A stretch of 64,000 nucleotides of DNA from Hyphomicrobium sp. (GTDB taxonomy: Bacteria > Pseudomonadota > Alphaproteobacteria > Rhizobiales > Hyphomicrobiaceae), in the NCBI RefSeq assembly GCF_019753045.1, contig NZ_JAIELN010000004.1, forward strand, positions 1-64,000, given 5' to 3'. Position numbers and translations under genes: made by a program. Below are positions 27,308 to 36,841 of this stretch, piece after piece (positions within the stretch are counted from its first letter, which is position 1; every line of letters starts with the position of its first letter). A model generated the notes under the pieces. That model worked only from the letters and a program-made list of their open reading frames with translations, was not told the origin of the DNA and searched no databases.

Positions 27308-28873
27308 ATGAATGAATTGTTGACGCCCGCGGAAACGGGGGAAGCGGATCGCTTAACGGAGGCGGGCGGTACGCCGAGCCTGGACCTTATGGCGCGGGCT
27401 GGGAAAGCGGTCGCGGACGTGGCTGCGCTGATGACACGCGGGCCCGATACGCGCATCGCTGTCCTTTGCGGGCCCGGCAACAATGGCGGCGACGGGTTCG
27501 TCGCAGCGAGGCTGTTGCGCGATCACGGCTTCGATGTGCGTGTGTTCCTGCTCGGCGACAAGTCTGCGTTGAAAGGTGACGCAGCCGAAATGGCCCGGCG
27601 CTGGCCATTGCCCATTCGGCCAGCGACGCCCGACGCTCTGCAGAGCATGTATCTCGTCATCGACGCACTTTTTGGCGCAGGTCTTTCGCGTCCACTCGAA
27701 GGCGATGCGGCTGAATTGGTCGAGGCGGTCAACGCCAGCGGGCTGCCGGTGCTTGCCGTCGATGTGCCGAGCGGCCTCGACGGGGCCAGCGGAGAGGTGA
27801 GGGGCGTCGCGATCAAGGCGCGGCGGACGGTCACGTTCTTCCGTAAAAAGCCGGGTCATCTCCTGATGCCGGGGCGCGACCTTTGCGGCGAGGTCACCGT
27901 TGCAGACATCGGCATCCCCGATAGCGTGCTCGGTTCCTTGAAGCCCCGCTTGCATGAGAATGCGCCCGGGCTCTGGATCTCAGATTTCAATTGGCCGACG
28001 GACGGAGGCCACAAATACGACCGAGGTCATGCTGTCATCGTGTCGGGGCCGGCGCTGCAGACAGGCGCTGCGCGCCTCGGCGCACGGGGCGCGCTCAGAG
28101 CCGGCGCGGGCGTCGTTACGCTCGTCGGCAATTCGACTGCAACGGCGATCATTGCGACCCAGGTCACGTCGATCATGGTTCGCTCCGTATCGGGAGCCGA
28201 GGCGCTTTCGGATTTCCTGCGCGACCAGCGGCGCAACGCGGTTCTGATCGGTCCCGGCGCGTCCGTGGGACCGGATACAGCGGCCGATGTTCTAGCAATC
28301 CTGAAATCATCGGCGTCGCTGGTGCTCGACGCCGATGCGCTCACATCATTCGCGGATCCGGAGGACAACGGAGATCGTGCCGAGGCGAGCATGGGATTTC
28401 TTGCGCGCAACGGTGATCGTGGTCCGGCTCAGCCGTCCACGCTGTTCGCGGCGATCAAGGGGCGGCAAGCGCCGGTCGTGATGACGCCGCATGAAGGTGA
28501 GTTCAAACGGCTGTTCGGTGAGCTTCCCGGTTCCAAAGTCGACCGCGCGCGGACGGCGGCGGAGCAGTCGGGGGCCGTCGTCATCCTCAAGGGCACGGAT
28601 ACCGTCGTCGCGGCGCCCGACGGCCGCGCCATCATCAATTCGAACGCTCCGCCGTGGCTCGCGACGGCGGGCTCGGGCGACGTGCTTGCCGGTTTCGTTA
28701 CGGGGCTATTGGCGCAGCGCATGCCGGCGTTCGAAGCCGCGTCGGCGGCCGTCTGGCTGCATGGCGAGGCAGCCAGCGCTTTCGGGATCGGCATCATTGC
28801 CGAGGATCTTCCCGATGTTTTGCCGAGGGTGCTGCAGAAACTTCATGCGGAGAAGCCGAGAGGCAGACGTTAG
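27308..28873 (+). CDS. nnr: Bifunctional NAD(P)H-hydrate epimerase / ADP-dependent dehydratase
   Basis: This enzyme repairs damaged NADHX and NADPHX. The N-terminal YjeF_N epimerase domain (about residues 1-210) has VLCGPGNNGGDGFVAAR and the LVIDALFGAGLSRPL active region. The C-terminal YjeF_C dehydratase domain shows VMTPHEGEFKRLF, VILKGTDTV and the catalytic TAGSGDVLAGF. The 521-residue fused arrangement is the usual bacterial form. It is divergent from glnB and converges on the thioesterase gene. Confidence 0.95.
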   Translation: MNELLTPAETGEADRLTEAGGTPSLDLMARAGKAVADVAALMTRGPDTRIAVLCGPGNNGGDGFVAARLLRDHGFDVRVFLLGDKSALKGDAAEMARRWPLPIRPATPDALQSMYLVIDALFGAGLSRPLEGDAAELVEAVNASGLPVLAVDVPSGLDGASGEVRGVAIKARRTVTFFRKKPGHLLMPGRDLCGEVTVADIGIPDSVLGSLKPRLHENAPGLWISDFNWPTDGGHKYDRGHAVIVSGPALQTGAARLGARGALRAGAGVVTLVGNSTATAIIATQVTSIMVRSVSGAEALSDFLRDQRRNAVLIGPGASVGPDTAADVLAILKSSASLVLDADALTSFADPEDNGDRAEASMGFLARNGDRGPAQPSTLFAAIKGRQAPVVMTPHEGEFKRLFGELPGSKVDRARTAAEQSGAVVILKGTDTVVAAPDGRAIINSNAPPWLATAGSGDVLAGFVTGLLAQRMPAFEAASAAVWLHGEAASAFGIGIIAEDLPDVLPRVLQKLHAEKPRGRR

Positions 28874-29430
28874 CTGGCGACGCGGCCGGCTTGCTTGAGC
28901 TGATCGTCGGCGTGGAGGAATGCTTCAACCTCGGGCGTCGACGGAGGGCTCACTTCGGAGACGCCGAGAAGGGCCATCAGCCGGGCAATTTCTACGAACT
29001 TTCGTTCTTTCCGGTCGTAGAGGCCGCCTTTGAACAGGGCGCGCGCGGCGGCTTGTCCATCGCGCTTTCCGCCGTCGATGACGAACGTCTGCTCCATCAC
29101 GACAAGCGTCGTGTCCCAGCAGAGCAGGCGCGTTTCGAGCCGGAACTTCTGAAACGGCCTCAGTTCACGCTGAAAGCGGATCGTGATTGCGCTGGCGATC
29201 GGCGTCCAACGGTAGTTCAGCACCTGACGCCAGAGGCCGGAACGCACCATGACATCGAGACGGCCGAGATCCATCATCGTGAGATAACGGCCGTTGTTCA
29301 TATGGGCGGAGATGTCGAGGTCGTGCGGCCAGACCCGAAATTGCAGCACTGATGTTTGACGCGGGATGTCGAGGTGGCCGCGGCTGCGGGCCGTCAGCAG
29401 AACCCATATCAGTCTGAACCAAAGGTTCAT
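28870..29430 (-). CDS. Thioesterase-like protein (4HBT hot-dog fold)
   Basis: The 186-residue product starts with a hydrophobic helix, then the hot-dog motif WPHDLDISAHMNNGRYLTMMDLGRLD, in which the Asp and HMNNG loop are the 4HBT active-site region. The rest (FQRELRPFQKFRLETRLLCWD) fits the Them6-like acyl-CoA thioesterase subgroup. The substrate is unknown. Its stop overlaps the end of the convergent nnr gene by 4 bp. Confidence 0.85.
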   Translation of the reverse strand: MNLWFRLIWVLLTARSRGHLDIPRQTSVLQFRVWPHDLDISAHMNNGRYLTMMDLGRLDVMVRSGLWRQVLNYRWTPIASAITIRFQRELRPFQKFRLETRLLCWDTTLVVMEQTFVIDGGKRDGQAAARALFKGGLYDRKERKFVEIARLMALLGVSEVSPPSTPEVEAFLHADDQLKQAGRVAS

Positions 29431-29610
29431 CGGCGGGTCTCCGGAGCAACTCGCACCAGGGCCTCCTACGGCAGCTTTTACGTATGCGTCAACAGGACGG
29501 GAAGCCGCGAGCTGAATTCGCCATTGCCCGGCCGAGGGTCACAATGGCACCCTACCTCGTGTAAGATATGAATCGCGGTCCAAGGCACCCAAAAGGAATT
29601 TGTTGAGACA

Positions 29611-31287
29611 ATGAAAAGGGGCTTTCGCGCGGCGTCAGTATTCCTAGCATTGGCTTCGCCGTTGGCGATTGGGCCGGCGCTTGCGGCTGAGGGTGCTTCG
29701 GGGCCGTCGCAGGTCGAGGAGGGCGCAGCCCAGCTCGTTCGCGGCGATGTCGCGAAAGCTGTTACAACCTATACGGAAGCGCTCAAAGATACGGGGCTTG
29801 CCAACGATCGGCGCGCTACGATCCTCAATGACCGGGGCGTTGCCAACGTGCGGCTCGGTGAGACCAAGCTGGCGCTCGAAGACTACAATCGCGCGGTCGA
29901 GCTCTTTCCCGAATACCCCGTGGCTTACAACAATCGTGGCAACCTGCTGTTGGCGCTCGGGCAGTATGGCGAAGCGCTGAAGGATTTCGATCGCGCCATC
30001 GTGCTGGCGCCGGGATACGCGGCCGCCTATTCGAACCGCGGCAACGCGAAAATGAAGGCCGGTAAAACCGGTGATGCGATTCTCGATTTCACCAAGGCCA
30101 TCGAGCTGATGCCGGCGAGTGCGCCGCCGCTATCGGGCCGGGGCCTCGCTTACCTCGCAGCCGGTAAGCCGCATGCTGCGATCCGCGATTTTTCACGCGC
30201 GGTAAATTCAGACGCTCGTTTTGCCTCCGCCTATCGAAACCGCGCCGAGGCACGCATGGCGGTGGCGCAACGGGAAGAGGCGATCGAAGATCTTTCGCGT
30301 GCCGTCGCTTTCGACGTCGGTAACAGCGAGCTTTATGTGGTTCGCGGCTATGCGTATCTGCTCGACGGCAATACCGCGTCGGCGATCAAGGATTTTTCGC
30401 GTGCCATCGAGCTCGACGGAAAATCCAGCGCGGCCTACGAGGGGCGCGGTCTCGCCAACGGATTGGCAGAGGCGTCGGACGATGCTTATGCCGACCTCAA
30501 CCGCGCGATCGAACTCGATCCGCGCTCGCCCGTTGCATTTGCTTTCCGCGCTTTCGTCTACAAGCAAAACAGCCAGGCTGACATCGGCGCCAAGGACGTG
30601 CAAACGGCCATCAAGCTCGATGCCAACTCGCCGGAAGCGCTTTGGGCGCGCGGCGAGATCGAGGAAGCAAACGGAGCGGCCGACACCGCGATTACGGATC
30701 TCCGCCGTGTGCTGCAGTTGCGCCCGAGCTGGCGTTTCGCGGCAGACGCATTGAAGCGGCTTGGCGCGCCCCCCGACGATGCGGACGACAAGCCTGAGCC
30801 TTCGCTCGATCTCGGAAAATGGCACGTCGTTCTGAGCGGCAAGGATTACGTGGCGACCAGCGAAGAGTATCCGCAGATACGCGTTCCGCTCGAGATGACC
30901 GGGGCGGGACTGCCGAAACTGCTCGCGTGGGAGGTCAAGCCGCCGCCGTACGCCAGCTATGGGATCCTTCGGTTTTCGGGTGGCCGGGTGGCGGTAAAGG
31001 GCGGATTCGAAGAGGCCGAGCTTGCGGCGATCATCGACATCACCTCGGCAAAGGTCATTGCGATCGAACCGGACCGGCTCGGCAACCGGGTGGCCACCTG
31101 GACGTGGGATGGCGATACCCTGCAGGTCGCGAGCGTCGATGGCGCAACGGACCAATATCAGCTTCGTCCCGTCAACGTTGCCGCCGTCGGACAAAAGCGC
31201 CCCTATGGTGCAGGGCAGGCGGGCGATGCCGGTTCGCAACGGCGATCGAAGCCGAAGACGATATTCGATCTGTTGTTTGGCAACTGA
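29611..31287 (+). CDS. Periplasmic tetratricopeptide-repeat protein
   Basis: A 558-residue exported protein. The signal peptide is at about residues 1-25, then about ten TPR units span 30-385, marked by recurring motifs such as AYNNRGNLLLALGQYGEALKDFDRAIVLAPGYA and YSNRGNAKMKAGKTGDAI. A C-terminal beta-rich domain (about 400-530) of unknown family follows. TPRs mediate protein-protein contacts; the partner is unknown. It precedes the photolyase gene by 40 bp. Confidence 0.85.
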   Translation: MKRGFRAASVFLALASPLAIGPALAAEGASGPSQVEEGAAQLVRGDVAKAVTTYTEALKDTGLANDRRATILNDRGVANVRLGETKLALEDYNRAVELFPEYPVAYNNRGNLLLALGQYGEALKDFDRAIVLAPGYAAAYSNRGNAKMKAGKTGDAILDFTKAIELMPASAPPLSGRGLAYLAAGKPHAAIRDFSRAVNSDARFASAYRNRAEARMAVAQREEAIEDLSRAVAFDVGNSELYVVRGYAYLLDGNTASAIKDFSRAIELDGKSSAAYEGRGLANGLAEASDDAYADLNRAIELDPRSPVAFAFRAFVYKQNSQADIGAKDVQTAIKLDANSPEALWARGEIEEANGAADTAITDLRRVLQLRPSWRFAADALKRLGAPPDDADDKPEPSLDLGKWHVVLSGKDYVATSEEYPQIRVPLEMTGAGLPKLLAWEVKPPPYASYGILRFSGGRVAVKGGFEEAELAAIIDITSAKVIAIEPDRLGNRVATWTWDGDTLQVASVDGATDQYQLRPVNVAAVGQKRPYGAGQAGDAGSQRRSKPKTIFDLLFGN

Positions 31288-31327
31288 TGTTGGCGCCGTC
31301 ACGGACGGCGAGATTGCGACGGGATGA

Positions 31328-32794
31328 ATGAGCAGCGCGCCCGTCATCGTCTGGCTTCGCAATGACTTTCGGCTGCGCGATCATCCGGCGTTGACCGCGG
31401 CCGTGGCGTCCGGTTCGCCGGTTATTCCACTCTACGTTCTCGACGATGAAACGCCCGGCCGGTGGGTGCTTGGCGGCGCGTCGCGATGGTGGCTCGGTAA
31501 GACAATCGAGGCATTCGCTCGTGATATCGCCGCTTGCGGCGGAAAGCTGGTCCTATGTCGTGGAGACGTCGCACGCGAACTCGTGCGCGTCGTTGAAGAG
31601 ACCGGGGCGACGGCTGTCTATTTTTCGCGAAGCTACGAGCCGTCAACGATTGCGTTGGAAGATCAGTTGAAGGCGGCTTTCGATGATATGGGCGTCGCGT
31701 TCAAGCGGTACGGCGGGCGCCTGCTGAGGCAGCCTGAAGAGACGCGCACTAAGTCCGGCGGCCCTTACCAGGTCTTCACGCCGTTCTGGCGGGCTTTCAC
31801 GAAAGATCTGACGCTGCCGAGAGCCTTGGCTGCGCCGGATCGGATCAAGGCACCTTCGCGATCGCCGAAATCGGACGATCTTCGCGATTGGCAACTTTCT
31901 CCGACGAAGCCCGATTGGTCGCGGGGCCTCGGCGATACGTGGCAGCCGGGAGAAAGCGGAGCACGTGACCGGCTGGCGGAATTTGCGAAAACCGGGCTCG
32001 CGACCTACGCGATAGATCGCGATCGCCTCGATGAGGACGGCACGTCGCGCCTCTCGCCGCATTTGGCTTTCGGAGAGATCTCGCCCGCCGCCTGCTGGCG
32101 TGCGGCAGCCGACGCAGCACGCGGAAAGAGCGCGAACGATCAATCGATCGAGACATTTATGCGGGAACTCGTATGGCGCGAGTTTTCGTATTCGCTGCTT
32201 TTTCATTTTCCGAAATTGCCGGAGGAGCCGCTTCGCCCCGAATTTGCGGAATTTCCGTGGCTTGGAGATGCTGGGCAATTGAGAGCGTGGCAGCGCGGAA
32301 AAACCGGCTATCCGATCGTCGACGCCGGAATGCGTGAGTTATGGGCCACGGGCTACATGCACAATCGCGCGCGGATGATCGTGGCGTCATTTCTTGTCAA
32401 ACATCTGCTTATTCCGTGGACAGCGGGGGAAGCGTGGTTTTGGGATACGCTGGTCGATGCCGACCTCGCGAATAATTCCGCAAGCTGGCAGTGGGTTGCT
32501 GGCTGCGGGGCTGATGCAGCGCCGTATTTCCGAATTTTCAATCCCGTATTGCAGGGCGAGAAGTTCGACCCGAATGGCGAATACGTGCGGCGCTGGGTGC
32601 CAGAGCTTGCGGGCTTAACTGCCGATGTAATTCATAAGCCTTGGACGGCGAAGCCTGAGAGCCTGGCACAGGCAGGGGTTGTGCTCGGAAAGTCATATCC
32701 TCGGCCGCTCGTCGAACATGCCTATGCACGCGTTCGCGCGTTACAGGCCTATGAGAAAATAAAGACCGCTTCCAAAAAAGAAAATCGCGACTGA
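31328..32794 (+). CDS. phrB: Deoxyribodipyrimidine photo-lyase (class I CPD photolyase)
   Basis: Photolyase uses blue light and reduced FAD to split cyclobutane pyrimidine dimers. The 488 residues comprise the N-terminal antenna-binding alpha/beta domain (VIVWLRNDFRLRDHPAL), then the helical FAD domain with GTSRLSPHLAFGEISP, ELVWREFSYSLLFHFP, TGYPIVDAGMRELWATGYMHNR and NNSASWQWVAGCGADAAPYFRIFNP. These residues are the class I FAD and DNA-lesion-binding signatures. No regulatory light element is evident upstream. Confidence 0.96.
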   Translation: MSSAPVIVWLRNDFRLRDHPALTAAVASGSPVIPLYVLDDETPGRWVLGGASRWWLGKTIEAFARDIAACGGKLVLCRGDVARELVRVVEETGATAVYFSRSYEPSTIALEDQLKAAFDDMGVAFKRYGGRLLRQPEETRTKSGGPYQVFTPFWRAFTKDLTLPRALAAPDRIKAPSRSPKSDDLRDWQLSPTKPDWSRGLGDTWQPGESGARDRLAEFAKTGLATYAIDRDRLDEDGTSRLSPHLAFGEISPAACWRAAADAARGKSANDQSIETFMRELVWREFSYSLLFHFPKLPEEPLRPEFAEFPWLGDAGQLRAWQRGKTGYPIVDAGMRELWATGYMHNRARMIVASFLVKHLLIPWTAGEAWFWDTLVDADLANNSASWQWVAGCGADAAPYFRIFNPVLQGEKFDPNGEYVRRWVPELAGLTADVIHKPWTAKPESLAQAGVVLGKSYPRPLVEHAYARVRALQAYEKIKTASKKENRD

Positions 32795-33002
32795 GTATTG
32801 GAGGGGATTCAAGCCGTTATCGGCTAAATGCGGGCATAAGAGGCGAAATGCTCAGCGCGATATAAGAAACACATTCGTAATCTATTTGAATTTCCGAGCT
32901 TGATGAGACGCGATCTATTCGCGATTTTCTTAACCGTTCAGTCTCTTTCGGGATATTATCGTAGTGTGAAGAAGCTTGTCGCGTATTGCGTAGGGAGTTG
33001 TG

Positions 33003-33866
33003 ATGTTGCGGGCATTTATGTTGGCGGCGATTGTTTTCGCTGCTGTTCCTTCGGTCGGGGTGCTCGCTGAGCCGTCGGGAACCGACGCTCCGGTAGCTAA
33101 GACCACCGAAACCCAGTCAGGCACAACGACGTTCTTCGGGGACGCGAGCAAAGCCGCCGCTCCGGAAGCCGCAAAGCAGCCGGCGCCCGTCGCTGCAAAG
33201 CCGCAGCCTTTGCTGCCGCCGACGCTGACCGCGTCGGTCGATCTCAGCCGTCAAACCATGACGGTTTCGGTCAATGGCGAGCCGCGCTACACCTGGGCGA
33301 TCTCGTCAGGCACCGCACAATTTCCTACTCCGACCGGAAACTTCCGCCCGGAATGGACCTCCAAAATGTGGTATTCGCGTAAATACGATAATGCGCCGAT
33401 GCCTCATGCGGTTTTCATAAATGGCGGCGTGGCCGTGCATGGCACGTCACACGTACGTTCGCTCGGTGCTCCGGCTTCTCATGGCTGCATCCGGCTTGCG
33501 CCCGGGAATGCAAAGACCTTCTACAATCTCGTTCAACGCCACGGCCTGCAGTTGACTCGCGTCAGCGTTCACGGACGTCCGAACTGGCGCGATGGGGCTA
33601 TCGCAAGCCGCCGGGATCGTGACTCGCGCAGGGAAGTCGACGTTGCAAATAGCAACCAGGGCGGTTGGTTCTGGGGCAACAGCTGGGGAAGCGCCGATTC
33701 ATCCTACGACGCGCCGCCCGTGAAAAAGAAAGACCATAAGGGTTACGCCTACGTCTACATCGATGGCGTTCCGACGAAGGTCTATCGGCAGAAGAACGGC
33801 CAGTACGTCTATAAAGCCCCGTCCAAGCAGAAAAAATATTACAACACGTACGGATCCGCCTATTAA
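33003..33866 (+). CDS. L,D-transpeptidase (YkuD domain)
   Basis: A 287-residue exported enzyme that forms 3-3 peptidoglycan crosslinks or anchors proteins to the wall. A signal peptide lies at about residues 1-22, followed by an Ala/Pro-rich linker. The YkuD domain has the catalytic motif HGTSHVRSLGAPASHGCIRLAPGNA, with the nucleophile Cys. The C-terminus is rich in Tyr and Lys (QKKYYNTYGSAY), which is unusual and may bind the wall. ATG at 33003 is preferred over the upstream GTG. Confidence 0.93.
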   Translation: MLRAFMLAAIVFAAVPSVGVLAEPSGTDAPVAKTTETQSGTTTFFGDASKAAAPEAAKQPAPVAAKPQPLLPPTLTASVDLSRQTMTVSVNGEPRYTWAISSGTAQFPTPTGNFRPEWTSKMWYSRKYDNAPMPHAVFINGGVAVHGTSHVRSLGAPASHGCIRLAPGNAKTFYNLVQRHGLQLTRVSVHGRPNWRDGAIASRRDRDSRREVDVANSNQGGWFWGNSWGSADSSYDAPPVKKKDHKGYAYVYIDGVPTKVYRQKNGQYVYKAPSKQKKYYNTYGSAY

Positions 33867-33884
33867 TAGGCGATGCGAGCTCTC

Positions 33885-33923
33885 AAAAAAGAAAAGGCCC
33901 GGAAACACCGGGCCTTTTCTTTT
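33885..33923. terminator. Bidirectional terminator between the transpeptidase and EipA genes
   Basis: GAAAAGGCCCGG-AAACA-CCGGGCCTTTTC is a perfect 12 bp stem with A-tract on one side and T-tract on the other, between convergent genes. Confidence 0.9.
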
Positions 33924-33930
33924 GCGGACC

Positions 33931-35133
33931 TCAGAACGGGTTCCAAGTCGGTTTTTCGGTGAAGCCGAGGTATCCGACGTTTGCGCCGAGGCGCATGCCG
34001 ACACCGGAGCGGATCGGCGCCATGATGACCGGTCCGCCCTTGAGAACAGTCAGTCCGACGCCTCCGACGAAATATGCCGAGCCGTCGATCCCAGTGAAGT
34101 TGCGATAGAGCGCTGCCGGATCGTCCATATTGTAAATGAGGAAAAGCGTCCGCGATCCGGAGGCGCCAAAGTCGGTGCCGAGGGAGGGACCGTGCCAATA
34201 GACTTTTTTGACGCCGGGCTGCGAGCGCATGAAAAGGTTGCCCTGACCGAAGCGGAGGCCAGCCAAGAATGCTCCGCCGCCCTCGATCCCGAGCACGTAA
34301 GCTGTCGGACGTCCGTATTGTTTGAAGGCATGCTCGATGACGCTCGCAAGGCTCGTCGACACCGTTCCGAAGAAGCCTCGCGTCGCGTCGCGAATTTCAT
34401 CGATGGTATAGCCGCCTTCCGCGGGAGGCAGGGGTGCCGGGGGCGGGAACGGCAGTTCTTCATTCGGCTGCGTCATGGCGACGACCGGCGGGCTTCTCGC
34501 ATCATCGTGCTTCGTGCTCGCCGTCCAGCCTTCTGACGGCGCTGGAGCAGCTTTCGCAGCGACTTCGGGCGGCGGGCTCTTTTTGGCCTTTGGCGCAGTT
34601 GGTGCCGGACTTTGGGGCGCATTCTGAACCGGCTTTGAAGGCGCGGCAGGCGCAGCCGAGGCGACGGGCTTCGCGGGTGGGGCGTTTCGGTGGGCCTCGG
34701 CGATCTTTTCATCGAGGCGCTTCAGCATGTAGTCGGACTTGCTCTTGATGACCGTATTCAACTCGTCGGCGGCGGCGTGCAATTCCTGCAGCTTCGCGCA
34801 ATCGGGCTGCACACCTTCGGGTACGCGGCCGAGCGAATCCACGCGCAGTAACAGCGCGCTGCTCTTCTGGTCGAGTTCATCGAGCGTCGCGTCCTGGATC
34901 GCGTCCAGCGCCACGTTTTCGTAATCGGTATCGCTGAGGTTGAGAGCGGCCCGATAGCGTTGCATGCGTTCTTGAAGTTTAGGCTGCGCTTCAAGCGTGA
35001 GAGTTCTGAGGCTCGCTCCCGATTGGTCGATTGCGGTCGCGAAATCCTTCGTGGTGCAGGGCTCGGCAGCCGCGGCCTGTCCCGCGACGGCCAGCGAAGC
35101 GGCAAGGGCTAAGAGAGCTGGCAACAATCGCAT
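33931..35133 (-). CDS. eipA: DUF1134/EipA-type envelope protein
   Basis: The C-terminal half (about residues 240-400; TIDEIRDATRGFFGTVSTSLASV, then RPTAYVLGIEGGGAFLAGLRFG and GPSLGTDFGASGSRTLFLIYNM) is the DUF1134 domain. It is known from EipA of Brucella and Caulobacter as a periplasmic beta-barrel-like protein needed for envelope integrity. The N-terminal half adds a signal peptide (1-22), a helical region and a Pro/Ala-rich linker, making this protein (400 residues) about twice the usual length. Confidence 0.85.
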   Translation of the reverse strand: MRLLPALLALAASLAVAGQAAAAEPCTTKDFATAIDQSGASLRTLTLEAQPKLQERMQRYRAALNLSDTDYENVALDAIQDATLDELDQKSSALLLRVDSLGRVPEGVQPDCAKLQELHAAADELNTVIKSKSDYMLKRLDEKIAEAHRNAPPAKPVASAAPAAPSKPVQNAPQSPAPTAPKAKKSPPPEVAAKAAPAPSEGWTASTKHDDARSPPVVAMTQPNEELPFPPPAPLPPAEGGYTIDEIRDATRGFFGTVSTSLASVIEHAFKQYGRPTAYVLGIEGGGAFLAGLRFGQGNLFMRSQPGVKKVYWHGPSLGTDFGASGSRTLFLIYNMDDPAALYRNFTGIDGSAYFVGGVGLTVLKGGPVIMAPIRSGVGMRLGANVGYLGFTEKPTWNPF

Positions 35134-35209
35134 AAGTCAGAAACTCCGGTGGTGCCGTGCGGCGCACTCAAGACGACTAGCGCGAGCGGACGAGTGCTGC
35201 AGGCTTCCT

Positions 35210-35620
35210 CTAACGTCGTGGCAGAGATTTGGCGGCGAGACGCGCCATAAAGCGAGGGGTGTCGACGACGATTCGCGTGTGCACTCCGGATCCAATCTGT
35301 TCGACGCCGTCGCTGGCCGAGACGTCAAAGGTCAGCTTGCGTCCGTCGACTGCTTTCAAGGTTGCCTTCGCTGTAACGGTGAAACCGATCGGGGTGGGCG
35401 CGGAATGGGTCACGTTGAGGTGGACGCCCAGGCTCTGGTGATCATCCGGCAGATGCCCGTCGAGACAGTCGACGCATGCTGCTTCCATCAAGGCGATGAG
35501 CATTGGACTTGCGAAGACGGGGACGTCACCGCTGCCCACCTTCGTTGCGAGGCGTTCTTCAGTGACAAGTGCACTTGCCGAACCTTCAAGGCCCACTTTC
35601 AACAATGATAAATCAGCCAT
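35210..35620 (-). CDS. Fluoroacetyl-CoA thioesterase-like (FlK-type hot-dog) protein
   Basis: A 136-residue hot-dog protein. The sequence VFASPMLIALMEAACVDCLDGHLP, then SLGVHLNVTHSAPTPIGFTV and ATLKAVDGRKLTFDVSASDG, follows the FlK thioesterase pattern. Members hydrolyse small acyl-CoAs, but most genomic copies are uncharacterised. It is downstream of and oriented like eipA's neighbour, with about 75 bp between it and the eipA start. Confidence 0.85.
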   Translation of the reverse strand: MADLSLLKVGLEGSASALVTEERLATKVGSGDVPVFASPMLIALMEAACVDCLDGHLPDDHQSLGVHLNVTHSAPTPIGFTVTAKATLKAVDGRKLTFDVSASDGVEQIGSGVHTRIVVDTPRFMARLAAKSLPRR

Positions 35621-35683
35621 TTAGCCCGCTCCTGTTCATCCCGCAGGCCATAAGGTGCGAAATCTGCCAGATCAATAGGGAGG

Positions 35684-36085
35684 ATGAATGACAGGCTCTT
35701 TGCGACGTTAACCTCGTTTCGCCGACGCGATGCACAACGCTCGCCCGACCGATCAAGATTGCGCGTGACGAGGGGGATTCTGCCTGGGCCTCAGGGGAGA
35801 CGCGTGCTTCACCGCTTTCGCTGGTTCGTGATCGCATTTTCGATGGTGCTGGCTCTCGCGCCATTCGCCGGCATTGCCGGGGCCGCTCTCCTCGCGCTGG
35901 TCGCCGGGTGCGAGATCAACGATGCGACGAGAAACGCTTGCTTTGCGTTCGGTGTCGACCTTGGGCCATGGCTGTCCGGCCTGTCGACGACAGCGGCGCT
36001 CGGCAATATCACGCTCCCGGCCTTAGCTGCCGTTCTGACGCTCTGGGCCGTTGTCGAAAGCGCATACGTTCTCTTCCGGCGATAG
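35684..36085 (+). CDS. Small membrane protein of unknown function
   Basis: The 133-residue protein has a long basic N-terminus (about 45 residues, Arg-rich) followed by two transmembrane segments (about 48-70 and 103-125), with a Cys pair between them (AGCEINDATRNACFAFG). No family is recognised. Confidence 0.6.
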   Translation: MNDRLFATLTSFRRRDAQRSPDRSRLRVTRGILPGPQGRRVLHRFRWFVIAFSMVLALAPFAGIAGAALLALVAGCEINDATRNACFAFGVDLGPWLSGLSTTAALGNITLPALAAVLTLWAVVESAYVLFRR

Positions 36086-36090
36086 CTCCC

Positions 36091-36546
36091 TCAAGGCCGG
36101 GAAAATTCCAGCAATCCCGGGAAGGCCGTGCCCTTGGGGCCGATTTCCGTCGAGGCTGCTGCGCAGCTTTCGTCGATGATGACCTTGCACTGGTTGGGAT
36201 CATCCTCGCGGACGCAATGTTTAACCCGGATCCAGGCGTCGTAGATCTTCTTCTGCTGTGCCTTGAATTCATCGAGCTCGGCGTCCGCATAGAGGGCGGG
36301 GAGCGCCGACGCTTTGTCCGTCACCTTCGCGCCTGTGCAGAGTTCAGCGGCGCCCAACGCCTGACCGTAGCGGGATCCGGTGTCTCGCGGCGTCAGGCGG
36401 GCGGTCGTAACGGCTGCGCGGGTGGTGCCCACGATGTCCTCGGGAGGCTCGGCGGCAGCCGCTTCCCAGCACATGCTCCCCCAGAACATGCTCGCCGCTA
36501 TCGCACCGATCAGAGTTCCCAGGCCTTTGTGACGCCCAAGGGACAT
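36091..36546 (-). CDS. Secreted protein of unknown function
   Basis: ATG at 36546 with a GGAGG site gives a 151-residue product. A signal peptide spans residues 1-31, followed by a helical Cys-containing region with four Cys (LCTGAK, HCVREDD, QCKVII, SCAAAS). Its stop is 5 bp from the end of the convergent membrane-protein gene. No named family. Confidence 0.65.
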   Translation of the reverse strand: MSLGRHKGLGTLIGAIAASMFWGSMCWEAAAAEPPEDIVGTTRAAVTTARLTPRDTGSRYGQALGAAELCTGAKVTDKASALPALYADAELDEFKAQQKKIYDAWIRVKHCVREDDPNQCKVIIDESCAAASTEIGPKGTAFPGLLEFSRP

Positions 36547-36841
36547 CGCTTCCTCCACGTTAATTGTATCGGCAAGCTGATGGTGTTCCGCGCCTGATCC
36601 CTATGCCGGTAAGGGAATGGCTCCGTACGGGCTCGAACCGTTTCTCTTCGTCCGAAAATGAGGGCTATGCCTATACTTTTTAGTAAGTAGACCCGAATCC
36701 GCATTTCCGCAGTATCGCCGAATGTTTATATCGTAGCCGGGCATGCGAAAGCGCAACACCTGTCTTTGTCTTTGCTGCTAGGCGGGGATATAGTTTTTTT
36801 GCGGGCCGGCTTCTTCATCGCGCCGTCCAAGGAGAATTCAG

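Noticed and set aside
33885-33923. Riboswitch in the EipA-transpeptidase gap
   Set aside because: The structure is a simple perfect hairpin with A/T tracts between convergent genes, that is, a terminator.
36625-36660. T-arm-like sequence on the minus strand (GGTTCGAGCCC)
   Set aside because: No matching acceptor, D-arm or anticodon arm could be built, so it is not a tRNA; at most a tRNA fragment.
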